Shown here: piece after piece, positions 16,609-25,712 of the stretch
Numbering within the stretch: position 1 is the first letter of the stretch
Layout of the letters: the number at the start of each line of letters is the position of its first letter
Assembly (NCBI RefSeq): GCF_031801495.1
Contig: NZ_JAOEGC010000007.1
Location: 149,443-213,442, forward strand
Direction of reading: 5' to 3'
Source: Agrobacterium tumefaciens_K
GTDB taxonomy: Bacteria; Pseudomonadota; Alphaproteobacteria; Rhizobiales; Rhizobiaceae
DNA length: 64,000 bases
Translations under genes and position numbers: made by a program
Notes under the pieces: model-generated
The model's database searches: none
What the model was told of the DNA's origin: nothing
Seen by the model: the letters and a program-made list of their open reading frames with translations, nothing else

Positions 16609-17667
16609 GTGATCGAAAGCGCGATAATCGACGCATGGCGACGAGCACCTCGACTGAACGAATTCACGAACTTCTTCGAGAAGACATCGCGCGGGCTGGA
16701 GGGCGCACCAGAGTATGGAGCACCCGTCGCAGATCCCAATCTTCTGCAATTTGATCTCGATTGCCTGACCTATGCGGACACTCATCGGCGTCTGTGGGGC
16801 AAGTTTGAGAACCATTATTTTGCCAGCATTCCATTCCGTCTCGAAGAGGAATGCCGGATCGCGGCTGCGTCATTTCGTTTTTGTCTGAACGCCTGGGCTC
16901 GGGAGAACAGAGCGGCGACTTTGTACACGTTGGGCGCTGGGGCTGGAAGCCTTTCACGATCGCTCGCAAAGCTTGGAGATGGAAGGATTAAAACTCTCAA
17001 CTGCAGTCCGACGGTCGGAAACCGCGTGTGCTTTTTTGAAAAACGTGGCAGCGAACATGCTCACTTTTTCGAAGGCCCGTTCTTTGAACTCACCGACGAA
17101 CGCTATTCCTCCGATAGGGACCTTGAGCCATTCCGCAACGGCTTTGACATCTTACTCGAAGATACGACGTTTCAAATGTATGGGAATGACCGAGATAATC
17201 AGACCCGTTTCGTGGCAAGCGTTGTTAAGCCCACCGGTGTACTGGTTCAGGTCCAAAAACTGCGTCATCCCGACCCGAAAGAGTACGCGAAGCGCGAGCG
17301 TCAAAAAGACGAGGCGTTCAAAGCCCGGTTTTTCGCACCTGCCCAGATCGCCGAGAAAAGGCGTGAAGTCCTCAACACGATGGTCGATTTCCAGGTGGAT
17401 ATGGAAACGACCACACGTGCATTGCAGGCTTGTTTTCGCTACAGCGTGGCAACCTGGAACAGTGGAAATTTCTACACCATCGTCTCATCGAATTCGCGGC
17501 GTTCGCTTACGGATTTTATCGCGCTGCTGATTGCGCCAGCAATTCCGAATGAGTTTTCTTACGAGCAACTGCCGCTGGTACTCACCGACCATGCAGACGA
17601 ACAGCTTCCTTGCCGATGGCAATGGCGCTCGCCTCAAAGTGCGCCACCATGGGCGGCAGAAAGATAG
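16609..17667 (+). CDS. SAM-dependent methyltransferase-like protein
   Basis: Predicted 352 residues. A class I methyltransferase-like core is suggested by TLYTLGAGAGSLSRSLAKL (about residue 105), which fits SAM-binding motif I, and by FDILLEDTTFQMYG (about 180) as a possible motif II region. The substrate is unknown. GTG at 16609 was chosen because GAGAGG lies 8 nt upstream; a TTG 24 codons earlier has no such site. It is the first gene of a plus-strand operon: the 467-residue gene starts 11 nt after it, and GNAT follows. With a lux-type box upstream, it is probably a quorum-controlled biosynthetic enzyme. The C-terminus is rich in Pro and Trp. Confidence 0.68.
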   Translation: MIESAIIDAWRRAPRLNEFTNFFEKTSRGLEGAPEYGAPVADPNLLQFDLDCLTYADTHRRLWGKFENHYFASIPFRLEEECRIAAASFRFCLNAWARENRAATLYTLGAGAGSLSRSLAKLGDGRIKTLNCSPTVGNRVCFFEKRGSEHAHFFEGPFFELTDERYSSDRDLEPFRNGFDILLEDTTFQMYGNDRDNQTRFVASVVKPTGVLVQVQKLRHPDPKEYAKRERQKDEAFKARFFAPAQIAEKRREVLNTMVDFQVDMETTTRALQACFRYSVATWNSGNFYTIVSSNSRRSLTDFIALLIAPAIPNEFSYEQLPLVLTDHADEQLPCRWQWRSPQSAPPWAAER

Positions 17668-17678
17668 CGTGAGGGTTC

Positions 17679-19082
17679 ATGGCAAAGAACCGCGCATCCA
17701 GAGGAGAGGTTTTTGTATCCGCTGCGCAGATCAGGGCAGCGATGACGCTTTTGATGCCGGAGCTGTCCGGGTACTGGCGGCGGCCGCTGACTGACTACGC
17801 ACATGCAGCCTACGACACGGTTGAAACAGGACGATGCTCCGTGCGCAACGACGCCATGGGCCGATTGCAGGCGCTTGTCAAAAGTGTCGCGCTTCGGTCC
17901 GGGGCGAGTGAGGACCAGGCGCTTGATGCTGCGAGGCAGATCTCGGAATTGCCCGTCATACAGAGCGGCCCGCACTGCTTCTTGATGGTGGATGCAGAAG
18001 CTTTTTACACGCATCTGTTCAGCGCGCTCGGATTGAGCAGTCATCGTAGACGCTGGCACATTTACTTTGGCTGCTCGACCGTAAAGTTCATCGAGACGGC
18101 GAACAAGGGACCCGGGTGGCTCTATACCGGGGGAGCGCTTGCGAACGTGTTTGGGTTGTCCCGCAGACGCATGAGTTCAACCAGCCTGTGCGGCCGTAAC
18201 GGGCCCTACCAGATCAAGCTCGAGCCCGACGAAGCGACCTCCACCAACCACCAGGCTGAGTGGCTGAAGGAGCACTTGCCTGACGCCGCTTTTCCAACAG
18301 CCGCCGAGGCCATCATGGCTGCGAACCAGGTCCTTTGGAGGCGATCCTTCCCGCTCTCTCTGCAATTGCTGCAATTCAATGACATGGATGTAGGCGATCT
18401 CATTGCTGATCATTTCGAGGATCCGGATTCGTGGCTTTCCCGGCGCTTCATTGGCGAAGGCATGGTCGCCGAAAAGATCCTTGGTCAGATGGTCGATCTG
18501 AATGCTGGTCATTGGGCGGGCTGGATCAGGCGGACCACGGACTTCTTCTGGGGAATTCTGGACGGACGTATCGTTCCTCTTCATCTCCATGAGGGCATTT
18601 TGTTCGGGTCCGCGGCGCCAGGCTTCACCATTCCGTTTAACCCGGAAGCCATTGCAAGGGCGCTCCGCCAGCGACGATTGGTTCCAAATCTGATGATGAT
18701 GGCGCTCGTCACGTCGATACTGCCTGGAGTAAGATTGCTCGGCGGCAGTCGACAAACAGTCTACTATCCTCTCATGCGCTATCTGGTCGGAACTTCTCTC
18801 GACGCAGAAAATGATCGTGCGCTGTTGGTGTCGATGCGTAACGACCGGCGTGCCGGCATGTGGAGCCATCGCGTCCTGAAGCCTGCCAGTGCCCTTCCCC
18901 TCCTGGAAACAGAGTATGCAGAACATGGGCTAGCCGTTGCAGCCGCCTATGGAGAACAAACATTGGAGGAGGCAGCCGGCGACCTGTCATTTTTCACTGG
19001 CGACCCGATCTGGACGAAGATGTGCAGGCATCTTGAAAACGGGGAGATAACAGCACGCTCCCCGCAATGGGAGTGGGCTTAG
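17679..19082 (+). CDS. 467-residue protein of unknown family, middle gene of the quorum operon
   Basis: I do not recognise this protein. It has no signal peptide. Visible features are a segment RRRWHIYFGCSTVKFIETANKGPGW (about 125-148, in parts), a Trp-rich middle (WLSRRFIGEGMVAEKILGQ, then GHWAGWIRRTTDFFWGILDG) and a hydrophobic stretch LMMMALVTSILPGVRLLGG (about 335) followed by Arg/Tyr. These look like an enzyme or membrane-associated protein but no catalytic motif is obvious. GAGG lies 4 nt before the ATG. It is 11 nt downstream of the methyltransferase-like gene and 18 nt upstream of the GNAT gene, so the three are one operon. Confidence 0.75.
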   Translation: MAKNRASRGEVFVSAAQIRAAMTLLMPELSGYWRRPLTDYAHAAYDTVETGRCSVRNDAMGRLQALVKSVALRSGASEDQALDAARQISELPVIQSGPHCFLMVDAEAFYTHLFSALGLSSHRRRWHIYFGCSTVKFIETANKGPGWLYTGGALANVFGLSRRRMSSTSLCGRNGPYQIKLEPDEATSTNHQAEWLKEHLPDAAFPTAAEAIMAANQVLWRRSFPLSLQLLQFNDMDVGDLIADHFEDPDSWLSRRFIGEGMVAEKILGQMVDLNAGHWAGWIRRTTDFFWGILDGRIVPLHLHEGILFGSAAPGFTIPFNPEAIARALRQRRLVPNLMMMALVTSILPGVRLLGGSRQTVYYPLMRYLVGTSLDAENDRALLVSMRNDRRAGMWSHRVLKPASALPLLETEYAEHGLAVAAAYGEQTLEEAAGDLSFFTGDPIWTKMCRHLENGEITARSPQWEWA

Positions 19083-19100
19083 TCTGAGGGAGGAGGCGGC

Positions 19101-19613
19101 ATGTCAGTCGCGCCATTGCTGATCCGGCAGATTTCACTGGCAGATATCGAGGACTTCCGTCGCATACGTCTTGAGTCACTCCAAAGAGAGCCGGATGCCT
19201 TCGCAAGCACTTTCGAAGAGTGGAGCGCGTTCGCTGATGTTGACTGGCGACAGCGAATGGACAGACCGATGTTTGTGGCGTTCGATACGAACGAGCCCGT
19301 CGGGCTGATGAGCCTGAAGCGATTTGAGCAACCCAAGATGCGGCATCGGGCAGTTCTTGGAATGGTCTACGTTCGAAAATCCTTCAGGGGATCAGGCGTT
19401 TCCACGAGCCTCCTGGATGCGGTCTTCAAATACGCAGGAGCAGAGCAGATTTCACAAATCGAGCTGGCCGTTCGCGAAGACAACAGATCGGCATTGAATT
19501 TTTATCGAAACCAAGGCTTCCAAAAGGTCGGGTCCATCCCAAACGGTTTCGTGGACGGCGATGAAGGATTTCGTGAGATCGTCATGGTTCGGCTATTACT
19601 ACATCACCGATAG
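19101..19613 (+). CDS. GNAT-family N-acetyltransferase
   Basis: Predicted 170 residues. The acetyl-CoA binding motif is seen as VRKSFRGSGVSTSLLDAVF (R/Q-x-x-G-x-G/A; about residue 92), followed by LAVREDNRSALNFYRNQGFQKVG, the typical motif B with the Tyr that acts as general acid. AGGGAGGAGG stands 5 nt before the ATG. It is last in the quorum-linked operon, 18 nt after the 467-residue gene. It could acetylate the product of the upstream enzymes or provide self-protection; both are inference. Confidence 0.9.
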   Translation: MSVAPLLIRQISLADIEDFRRIRLESLQREPDAFASTFEEWSAFADVDWRQRMDRPMFVAFDTNEPVGLMSLKRFEQPKMRHRAVLGMVYVRKSFRGSGVSTSLLDAVFKYAGAEQISQIELAVREDNRSALNFYRNQGFQKVGSIPNGFVDGDEGFREIVMVRLLLHHR

Positions 19614-19655
19614 CGTGTCGCGGATCGAGCGTAATCAGTGAGTTTTTGGAAGCTG

Positions 19656-19883
19656 TCATGTGGGGTCCTTAAACCGCACCCCAACGCCACCGCCATTTTG
19701 GTCGATAAACTCAATTCCAGCCTCTTCTAAAACTGTTTGTATACTCTCGAGAGTAGCCGGTCGGAGCTGATCACCTCTCTCTAGCCGGGTTATCGTCTGG
19801 GTTGAGACTTTTGCTTTGCTGGCAAGTTCGATGACACCCCATCCCAAAGCAACTCGCGCGAGCTTGCACTGAATTCCCTTCAT
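19656..19883 (-). CDS. XRE-family helix-turn-helix regulator
   Basis: Predicted 75 residues, almost all of it one Cro/C1-type helix-turn-helix: LARVALGWGVIELASKAKVSTQTITRLERG in pieces, then TLESIQTVLEEAGIEFID. This small rhizobial XRE form with the AGIEFID ending is common. ATG at 19883 is preferred; a GTG at 19913 in the same frame lacks a ribosome site. It is convergent with the GNAT gene, 42 nt away. Target unknown. Confidence 0.82.
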   Translation of the reverse strand: MKGIQCKLARVALGWGVIELASKAKVSTQTITRLERGDQLRPATLESIQTVLEEAGIEFIDQNGGGVGVRFKDPT

Positions 19884-20260
19884 ATCACCATGCCATGATG
19901 ATTTCGGTTGCACATCTGTAAGTTGCCTTGTATAAACTAACTCATTAAGCGGCTGCGTCCGGTGTTACCGCACCGGAGGCAACCTAACCGCAATCAAGCT
20001 GGTATGGAGCTCGGATCATGGCTGATTCCGACAATAGCAGAACTTTGTCTGCTTTCGCGATAACAGATTTAATTTCAAGACCTTTTGTGTCCAGGCTCGA
20101 CATTTCCGGCACTGAATTCCTCCGTTCCTGTGTCTTCGCAGACGAACATCGCGGTCGCGCTCGTGAAGTGCCTAACCTCACGAAGCTTGTGACGATAACT
20201 AGGGCAGCTTCCGCAATAGGGAAGTGTGTCGGGCAATAACACCCGAACTTAACTGAAGAC

Positions 20261-20289
20261 GCCCAGCGAACTCGCCGATTTCGCTGGGC
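20261..20289. promoter_or_regulatory. 10-bp perfect hairpin in the leader of the peptide-import operon
   Basis: GCCCAGCGAA and TTCGCTGGGC form a perfect 10-bp stem with a 9-nt loop about 95 nt before the binding-protein start. No T run follows, so it is more likely an operator or an RNA leader structure than a terminator. Between 19914 and 20384 there is otherwise only a weak 73-codon frame at 20018. Confidence 0.4.
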
Positions 20290-20384
20290 GAACGATTCAG
20301 AGAATTCGCCGTCGTCCGACGTTGTGGTCCACCGCAGCGCTGGTCCCGGCTGTCCATCTCCAACCACAAAAAGGGAACTAGCAC

Positions 20385-21986
20385 ATGAAACTCGCATACG
20401 CTTTTCGTCCATTCGCGCTTCGGGCAACCATTTTGTCGCTCGCGGTCCTTAGTGGGGCTGCAGCTCTGGCGCAGGCACCGACCCAGTCGGATTTGCGGAT
20501 CGCCACTTCATACAAGTTGATGACGCTTGATCCACATTTCGCAAACCTGAACGAAAACACGTCGCTCCTCTCGCACATTTACGAGCGCCTTGTTTATCAG
20601 GACGAGAAGCTCGCGCTGAAAGAGGGGCTTGCTGTGTCCTGGTCCATGACCGCGGAAACAAGATGGGAGTTCAAGCTGAGGGAAGGGGTACGCTTTCATG
20701 ATGGGTCTTCGTTCACCGCAGATGATGTGGTCTATTCCATCGAGCGCATCCGCAACTATCTCCAACCTCCGAGCGGAGGCTACCGTTCCTACGTGACCGG
20801 CATCAAAGCGGTATCCGCAAAAGATCCGCTCACCGTTGTCATCGAAACTGATGGGCGTATCCCCAACCTTCCGTTGCTGATGTCATCAGTCTTCATCATG
20901 CATCGGCCCGCAAGCGGTTTCCAGACGACTGAAGAGCTTAACTCCGGGCGAGCATCGGTCGGTAGCGGGCCTTACAAGTTCGAAAGCTGGAGTTCCGGAG
21001 AGATGTTGCGCCTGACACGCAACGATCAGCATTGGGCTGGTCGCCCCGCATGGCCTGCGGTCACTTTCAGGGTCATGGAAAGCCCGGCTGCTCGTGTCGC
21101 AGCGCTGTCGACCGGAGATGTCGATGTTGCAGACTCTGTTCCCGCAAGAGACGTCGCGGCCTTGAAACAGCGTGGCGCGGATGTCGCCAGCACGAGTGCG
21201 GCTCGCATCAACTTTCTGCAATTCGATGTCGAGAAGCAAAATGTCTCGGGCGTCACCGACAAGTCTGGGACCGCAATCCCCAATCCGTTCCGCAACATCG
21301 ATGTCCGACGAGCGCTCGCGCTTGCCACCGACCGCAAGGTGATTGTCGAGAAAATCCTCTCCGGATACGGGTCTCCCGCGTCACAGTTTTTTCCTGAAGG
21401 TCTGCCAGGCACCTCGGAGAGTTTGAAGGCGGAAGCGCCCGATTACGACGCTGCAAAAGCTATTCTGGCAAAGGCCGGTTACCCCAATGGTTTCAACGTC
21501 GTGCTGGCAGGACCAGCCGGACGTTATCCGGGGGATGGGGAAAGCTTGCAGGCGGTTGCGCAAAGCTGGGCGCGAATCGGCGTTTCTGTCCAGCCGCAGG
21601 CTTCCCCGTTCTCGGTGTTCAACACGAAACGGGCAGCCGGCGAATATGCTGCCTGGTACGGCGGCACCTCAGGAGAGGCTGTCGACATCATCCTGCGTGC
21701 CGTCGTCGCGTCGCCTGACAAGGAACGCGGCACAGGGGCATTGAACTTCGGTCGCTATCGCAATCCGTCCTTTGATGCGCTGCTTGAGACGGCGGAAGAT
21801 ATCGAAGAGGGCGGCAAGCGCGATGATGCGCTTGCACAGGCAACCGAGCTTGTCATGAAGGATCAGCCGATCATCCCGCTTTATCATTTCCATCACATCG
21901 TCGGTTATGGCGCGAAAGTTGGATCCTATGTGATTCACCCCCGCGGCTGGACGACAGCCATGCAGACGATCGCAGCGACGGAGTGA
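20385..21986 (+). CDS. ABC transporter substrate-binding protein, peptide type (SBP_bac_5)
   Basis: Predicted 533 residues, the usual length of DppA/OppA-type periplasmic proteins. A Sec signal peptide runs to about residue 29 (hydrophobic core then AALA, followed by QAPTQSDLRIA). Family marks are KLMTLDPHFANLNENTSLL near the N-terminus, FHDGSSFTADDVVYSIERI (about 105) and DVRRALALATDRKVIVEKIL (about 305). It starts an operon with two permeases, a double ATPase, a CapA-like protein, peptidase T and a CtlX-like hydrolase, so the ligand is likely a peptide or modified amino acid. Specificity cannot be read from sequence. Confidence 0.92.
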   Translation: MKLAYAFRPFALRATILSLAVLSGAAALAQAPTQSDLRIATSYKLMTLDPHFANLNENTSLLSHIYERLVYQDEKLALKEGLAVSWSMTAETRWEFKLREGVRFHDGSSFTADDVVYSIERIRNYLQPPSGGYRSYVTGIKAVSAKDPLTVVIETDGRIPNLPLLMSSVFIMHRPASGFQTTEELNSGRASVGSGPYKFESWSSGEMLRLTRNDQHWAGRPAWPAVTFRVMESPAARVAALSTGDVDVADSVPARDVAALKQRGADVASTSAARINFLQFDVEKQNVSGVTDKSGTAIPNPFRNIDVRRALALATDRKVIVEKILSGYGSPASQFFPEGLPGTSESLKAEAPDYDAAKAILAKAGYPNGFNVVLAGPAGRYPGDGESLQAVAQSWARIGVSVQPQASPFSVFNTKRAAGEYAAWYGGTSGEAVDIILRAVVASPDKERGTGALNFGRYRNPSFDALLETAEDIEEGGKRDDALAQATELVMKDQPIIPLYHFHHIVGYGAKVGSYVIHPRGWTTAMQTIAATE

Positions 21987-21991
21987 TATCC

Positions 21992-22969
21992 ATGGGTCTT
22001 ATCTCCTCCGCCACGTCGAGGCTTTTACAAGCCTTGATGCTTCTCTTTGCCATGTCGCTGATAGGGTTCATCGGAATCCACAGCGTTGGCAATCCCGTGT
22101 TCAATGTGGTCAACATCGAAACTGCAACGCCTGAGGACATCAGGCGCGCAACCATTGCACTCGGCCTCGATCTGCCGATCTGGCAGCAATACGGGCTGTT
22201 CCTGAAAAACGTGCTGAGCGGAAACTTCGGCACGTCCTACATCTATCACCAGCCCGCCTTCGACCTCGTGCTGAGCAAGTTGCCGGCAACATTGGAACTG
22301 GCATTCGTCGCCATGCTCGTGTCGACCATCGTTGGCGTTGGCCTTGGTCTGGCCGCCGGGCGAAGGAAGGGCACGACGCTCGATCGGGTGGTATTGCGCA
22401 GCAGTGTCTTTGCCCTCAGCGTTCCGTCCTTTTGGCTCAGCATGATGCTGATCCTATTTGGCGCAATCCTCACGGGGTGGCTCCCGTCTGGCGGGCGGGG
22501 TGAAACGATCGAGGTCGTTAGAGCCGAGTGGAGCGTTCTGACAGCAAATGGTCTGAGACACATGACGCTTCCAATGCTTGCACTTGCCATTCCCAACATC
22601 GCGCTCATCGCCCGTCTGACGCGGTCCGGGACGATAGAGGTGGAGCGTCAGGAATTTACAAGGTTCTGCAAGGCCAGAGGTCTGTCCCCGAGACGGATCC
22701 TCTTTGCCCATACATTGCCGAACATCAGCGTTCCGCTCGTCACGATCATAGGTCTTCAATTCGGTGGGATGCTGGCGTTTGCGGTCGTCATCGAATCCAT
22801 CTTTGCGTGGCCCGGTATCGGCAAACTCCTGATCGACTCCATCCAGCTACTGGATCGACCGGTCGTGATGGCAACGCTCACATTCACCGCGGTGAGCTTT
22901 GTCACGCTCAATGCGATCGTCGACGTCTATTACGCGATCGTCGATCCGCGTGTCCGTCTCCCATCATAA
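21992..22969 (+). CDS. ABC transporter permease, DppB type
   Basis: Predicted 325 residues with about six membrane spans. It has the EAA-type loop around RQEFTRFCKARGLSPRRILFAH and the usual end VDVYYAIVDPRVR. The large periplasmic segment after the first span (ATPEDIRRATIALGLDLP, then QQYGLFLKNVLSGNFGTS) is typical of DppB/OppB. GGAG sits 8 nt before ATG 21992; a GTG at 21983 would overlap the stop of the binding-protein gene. First permease half, pairing with the next gene. Confidence 0.92.
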   Translation: MGLISSATSRLLQALMLLFAMSLIGFIGIHSVGNPVFNVVNIETATPEDIRRATIALGLDLPIWQQYGLFLKNVLSGNFGTSYIYHQPAFDLVLSKLPATLELAFVAMLVSTIVGVGLGLAAGRRKGTTLDRVVLRSSVFALSVPSFWLSMMLILFGAILTGWLPSGGRGETIEVVRAEWSVLTANGLRHMTLPMLALAIPNIALIARLTRSGTIEVERQEFTRFCKARGLSPRRILFAHTLPNISVPLVTIIGLQFGGMLAFAVVIESIFAWPGIGKLLIDSIQLLDRPVVMATLTFTAVSFVTLNAIVDVYYAIVDPRVRLPS

Positions 22970-22980
22970 AGGGTAAAGTC

Positions 22981-23880
22981 ATGAAACCGCCCATTCTTCG
23001 AGCACTCGGCATGCACAGCGACAGGGCAGTGCGATACGCACAATCGCCCGCAGCAATGCGAGTGTCGACACTCGTTCTGGTCATTTTCGTTCTGGCAGCG
23101 CTTTTTGCGCCGCTCATCGCCCCGCAAAATCCATACGATCCACTCCAGATCTTTGCCTGGGAGGCATCGTCGTCTCCCGGAACGATCGGTAGCGGAGGGT
23201 ATCTCTACGTTCTCGGTACGGACGGGCTCGGACGGGACATCCTCAGTTCCATCCTTTACGGTTTACGCATCAGTCTGATCGTGTCGCTGACAAGTTCGGC
23301 GATCGCAGCAATGATCGGCCTGACGGCCGGGGTTACGGCTGCATACTTTGGCCGTTGGGTGGATGCGGCGATCATGCGCCTGGTTGACCTCCAGCTTAGC
23401 CTCCCAACAATACTGGTTGCGCTTATCGCCATCGTCACCCTGGGGCCGGGGGTAGACCGCATCATTCTTGCTTTGGTCATCGCGCAATGGGCCACATATG
23501 CGCGGCTGGTGAGGGGTGTTGCTCTCAGCGAAACACAAAAGTCGTATATTGATGCCGCACGGCTGATGCGCTTAGCCACCCACAGGGTGATATTGCGTCA
23601 CCTGCTACCCAACAGCATCGCCCCCGCGATAAGCCTCATCCCCATTGAAGTGGGTCATGCCGTTGCGCTTGAGGCCACATTGTCTTTTCTTGGACTCGGC
23701 GTTCCTCTGGATAAACCGTCCCTCGGTTCTGCGGTCGCCAACGGGTTTCAGTATCTGCTGACCGGACAGTACTGGATCAGTCTTTTTCCGGGCCTCGCGC
23801 TGTTCTGCCTGATCGCCGCCATCAACTTCACCGGTGAAGATATCCGCAACCGTCTCGATCCGAGGAGCAATCTGCGATGA
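22981..23880 (+). CDS. ABC transporter permease, DppC type
   Basis: Predicted 299 residues. Opens with a cytoplasmic tail, a first span (STLVLVIFVLAALFAPLIAP), then PYDPLQIF and LGTDGLGRDILSSILYGLRISL, the hallmark of DppC/OppC. The EAA loop region is YIDAARLMRLATHRVILRHLLPN. AAAGGG lies 7 nt before the ATG, 11 nt after the previous gene. Its last codons overlap the ATPase start (ATGA, 23877-23880). Confidence 0.92.
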   Translation: MKPPILRALGMHSDRAVRYAQSPAAMRVSTLVLVIFVLAALFAPLIAPQNPYDPLQIFAWEASSSPGTIGSGGYLYVLGTDGLGRDILSSILYGLRISLIVSLTSSAIAAMIGLTAGVTAAYFGRWVDAAIMRLVDLQLSLPTILVALIAIVTLGPGVDRIILALVIAQWATYARLVRGVALSETQKSYIDAARLMRLATHRVILRHLLPNSIAPAISLIPIEVGHAVALEATLSFLGLGVPLDKPSLGSAVANGFQYLLTGQYWISLFPGLALFCLIAAINFTGEDIRNRLDPRSNLR

Positions 23881-25592
23881 GAAACACAGCAATGTCTCCC
23901 ATGGCCCCGAATGCAAACTTGCCGACACTGCCTCTCCTGGAAGTGACAAACCTTGGCCTGCGCCATTTGTCGATGACCGGTCCTCTGACAATCCTAACCG
24001 ACGTCAGCTTCTCGCTCCAACGTGGCGAAATCCTGGGAATTATCGGAGAGTCCGGCGCTGGCAAATCGACGATAGGAAATGCGATCCTGGGATTGCTTGC
24101 ACCTGGAATACAACAGTTCGCGGGTACAATTGCGATTGATGGGGTGGAACTGGACCCGGCTCGGGATCCGGGCGGGCGCATCATGCGCAAGAAGATCTCG
24201 GCCGTTTTCCAGGACCACACGGCGTCACTCGATCCATTGATGTGCGTCGGGGCGCAAATTACGGAAACGATCATTGCCCATGCTCCGAAAACCACAGCGA
24301 GGGAGGCCCACAAACGGGCTCTGGAACTTCTTGGTCGTGTCGGAATTCCGGACCCTGAGCGTCGTTACAGGCACTTTCCTCATCAGTTTTCGGGCGGGCA
24401 AAGACAACGAGCGGTGATCGCCATGGCGCTTGCGGGATCACCGGATCTTATCATCGCGGACGAGCCGACGTCTGCACTGGACGCAACAGTGCAAAAACAG
24501 ATCCTGCAGTTGTTGCGAACGCTCGTCAATGAGACCGGCATTTCGGTCATCCTTGTGACGCACGACATGGGCGTGGTCGCCGAAGTTACGGACCGTGTTC
24601 TCGTCATGCGCATGGGAAAGGTCATCGAGGACCGGGCAACAACGGACCTTCTCGAACAGCCTGCCGAGGACTACACACGAGAGCTTCTGTCAGCGGTCCC
24701 GCGCTTGCGCCTGACACCATCCCGTGCAACCGAAACCGATCCCAACAGTCAACTGGCCTCGAAAATCCCTGTGACGCGTCAGCGCGAGGATGATGCCGTC
24801 CTTTCCGTCCATGGGATCGGAAAGACGTTTCCTTCACGCGGACTGTCGTTCGTCGCGAGGCGAGGGCAGGGGACCCCACGCCATGCGCTGGCAGAGGTCA
24901 GCATTGCACTGCCACGCGGTGCCATCAGCGGTATCGTCGGCGAAAGCGGAAGTGGAAAGACGACGCTCGGCAGGATTCTTGCGGGCCTCGAAACGGCATC
25001 GAGTGGCTCCGTATCGCTTGACGGTCGGACATATGATGTGACGAAACCGGGAAACCGTAGCGGATTGCTCGGACGGGTTCAGATGATCTTCCAGGATCCG
25101 GCAGTGTCGTTGAACCCGACCATGAGGATCAGAGAAACCTTGCGCGAAAGCATTCGCTTCGGCGCGAGAGAGGGAAATGACAACGAGACATATTCAGCCG
25201 AAGACATGATGGAGCGCCTTGGACTACCAGCCACCATGCTTTCTCGATACCCGCATCAGCTTTCTGGAGGGCAGAAACAGCGAATTTGCATCGCAAGAGC
25301 CCTTCTCGCGCGACCGCAGATCATCATTGCCGATGAACCGACGTCGGCTCTTGATGTCTCCGTGCAGGCACAGATCATCCAGTTGCTCAAGGAGACAGTT
25401 GAAAGCCAGAACCTTTCAATGCTGTTCATTTCCCACGATCTGGCGGTGGTGCAGCAGCTCTGCCAGTCCGTCTTTATTTTCAAGGACGGCAGGATCGAGG
25501 ATAGCGGCCCCTGCGGCGACGTCTTCTCGAACTCGCGGAACCAATACACGCGAACCCTCATCGAGGCCAGACCGCGAAGGTTTTCAAACTAA
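23877..25592 (+). CDS. fused double ATP-binding protein (DppD-DppF type)
   Basis: Predicted 571 residues with two ABC ATPase domains in tandem. Domain 1: Walker A GESGAGKST (about 56), signature FSGGQRQR (about 173), Walker B LIIADEPTSALDA. Domain 2: Walker A GESGSGKTT (about 360), signature LSGGQKQR (about 462), Walker B IIIADEPTSALDV. Such fusions replace separate DppD and DppF subunits, so the importer needs only this one ATPase gene. The ATG overlaps the stop of the second permease in ATGA fashion. All catalytic motifs are intact in both halves. Confidence 0.93.
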   Translation: MRNTAMSPMAPNANLPTLPLLEVTNLGLRHLSMTGPLTILTDVSFSLQRGEILGIIGESGAGKSTIGNAILGLLAPGIQQFAGTIAIDGVELDPARDPGGRIMRKKISAVFQDHTASLDPLMCVGAQITETIIAHAPKTTAREAHKRALELLGRVGIPDPERRYRHFPHQFSGGQRQRAVIAMALAGSPDLIIADEPTSALDATVQKQILQLLRTLVNETGISVILVTHDMGVVAEVTDRVLVMRMGKVIEDRATTDLLEQPAEDYTRELLSAVPRLRLTPSRATETDPNSQLASKIPVTRQREDDAVLSVHGIGKTFPSRGLSFVARRGQGTPRHALAEVSIALPRGAISGIVGESGSGKTTLGRILAGLETASSGSVSLDGRTYDVTKPGNRSGLLGRVQMIFQDPAVSLNPTMRIRETLRESIRFGAREGNDNETYSAEDMMERLGLPATMLSRYPHQLSGGQKQRICIARALLARPQIIIADEPTSALDVSVQAQIIQLLKETVESQNLSMLFISHDLAVVQQLCQSVFIFKDGRIEDSGPCGDVFSNSRNQYTRTLIEARPRRFSN

Positions 25593-25712
25593 CGACCGCG
25601 CCTTCCAATCCATCACGTTTCAATTTCCGAGGACACGCTCCAACGCGGGCAACGCGTTGTTGCGTGCACATTGAACAACGCGCCACGTCTCGGCGACACA
25701 GGAAGTGACCAC

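Noticed and set aside
20018..20239. 73-codon plus-strand frame before the peptide operon
   Set aside because: Has a possible GGAG site but no protein-like features; evidence too weak to list as a gene.
22528..22980. Upstream extension of the second permease frame
   Set aside because: It overlaps the first permease in another frame; a ribosome site and typical DppC start are at 22981.
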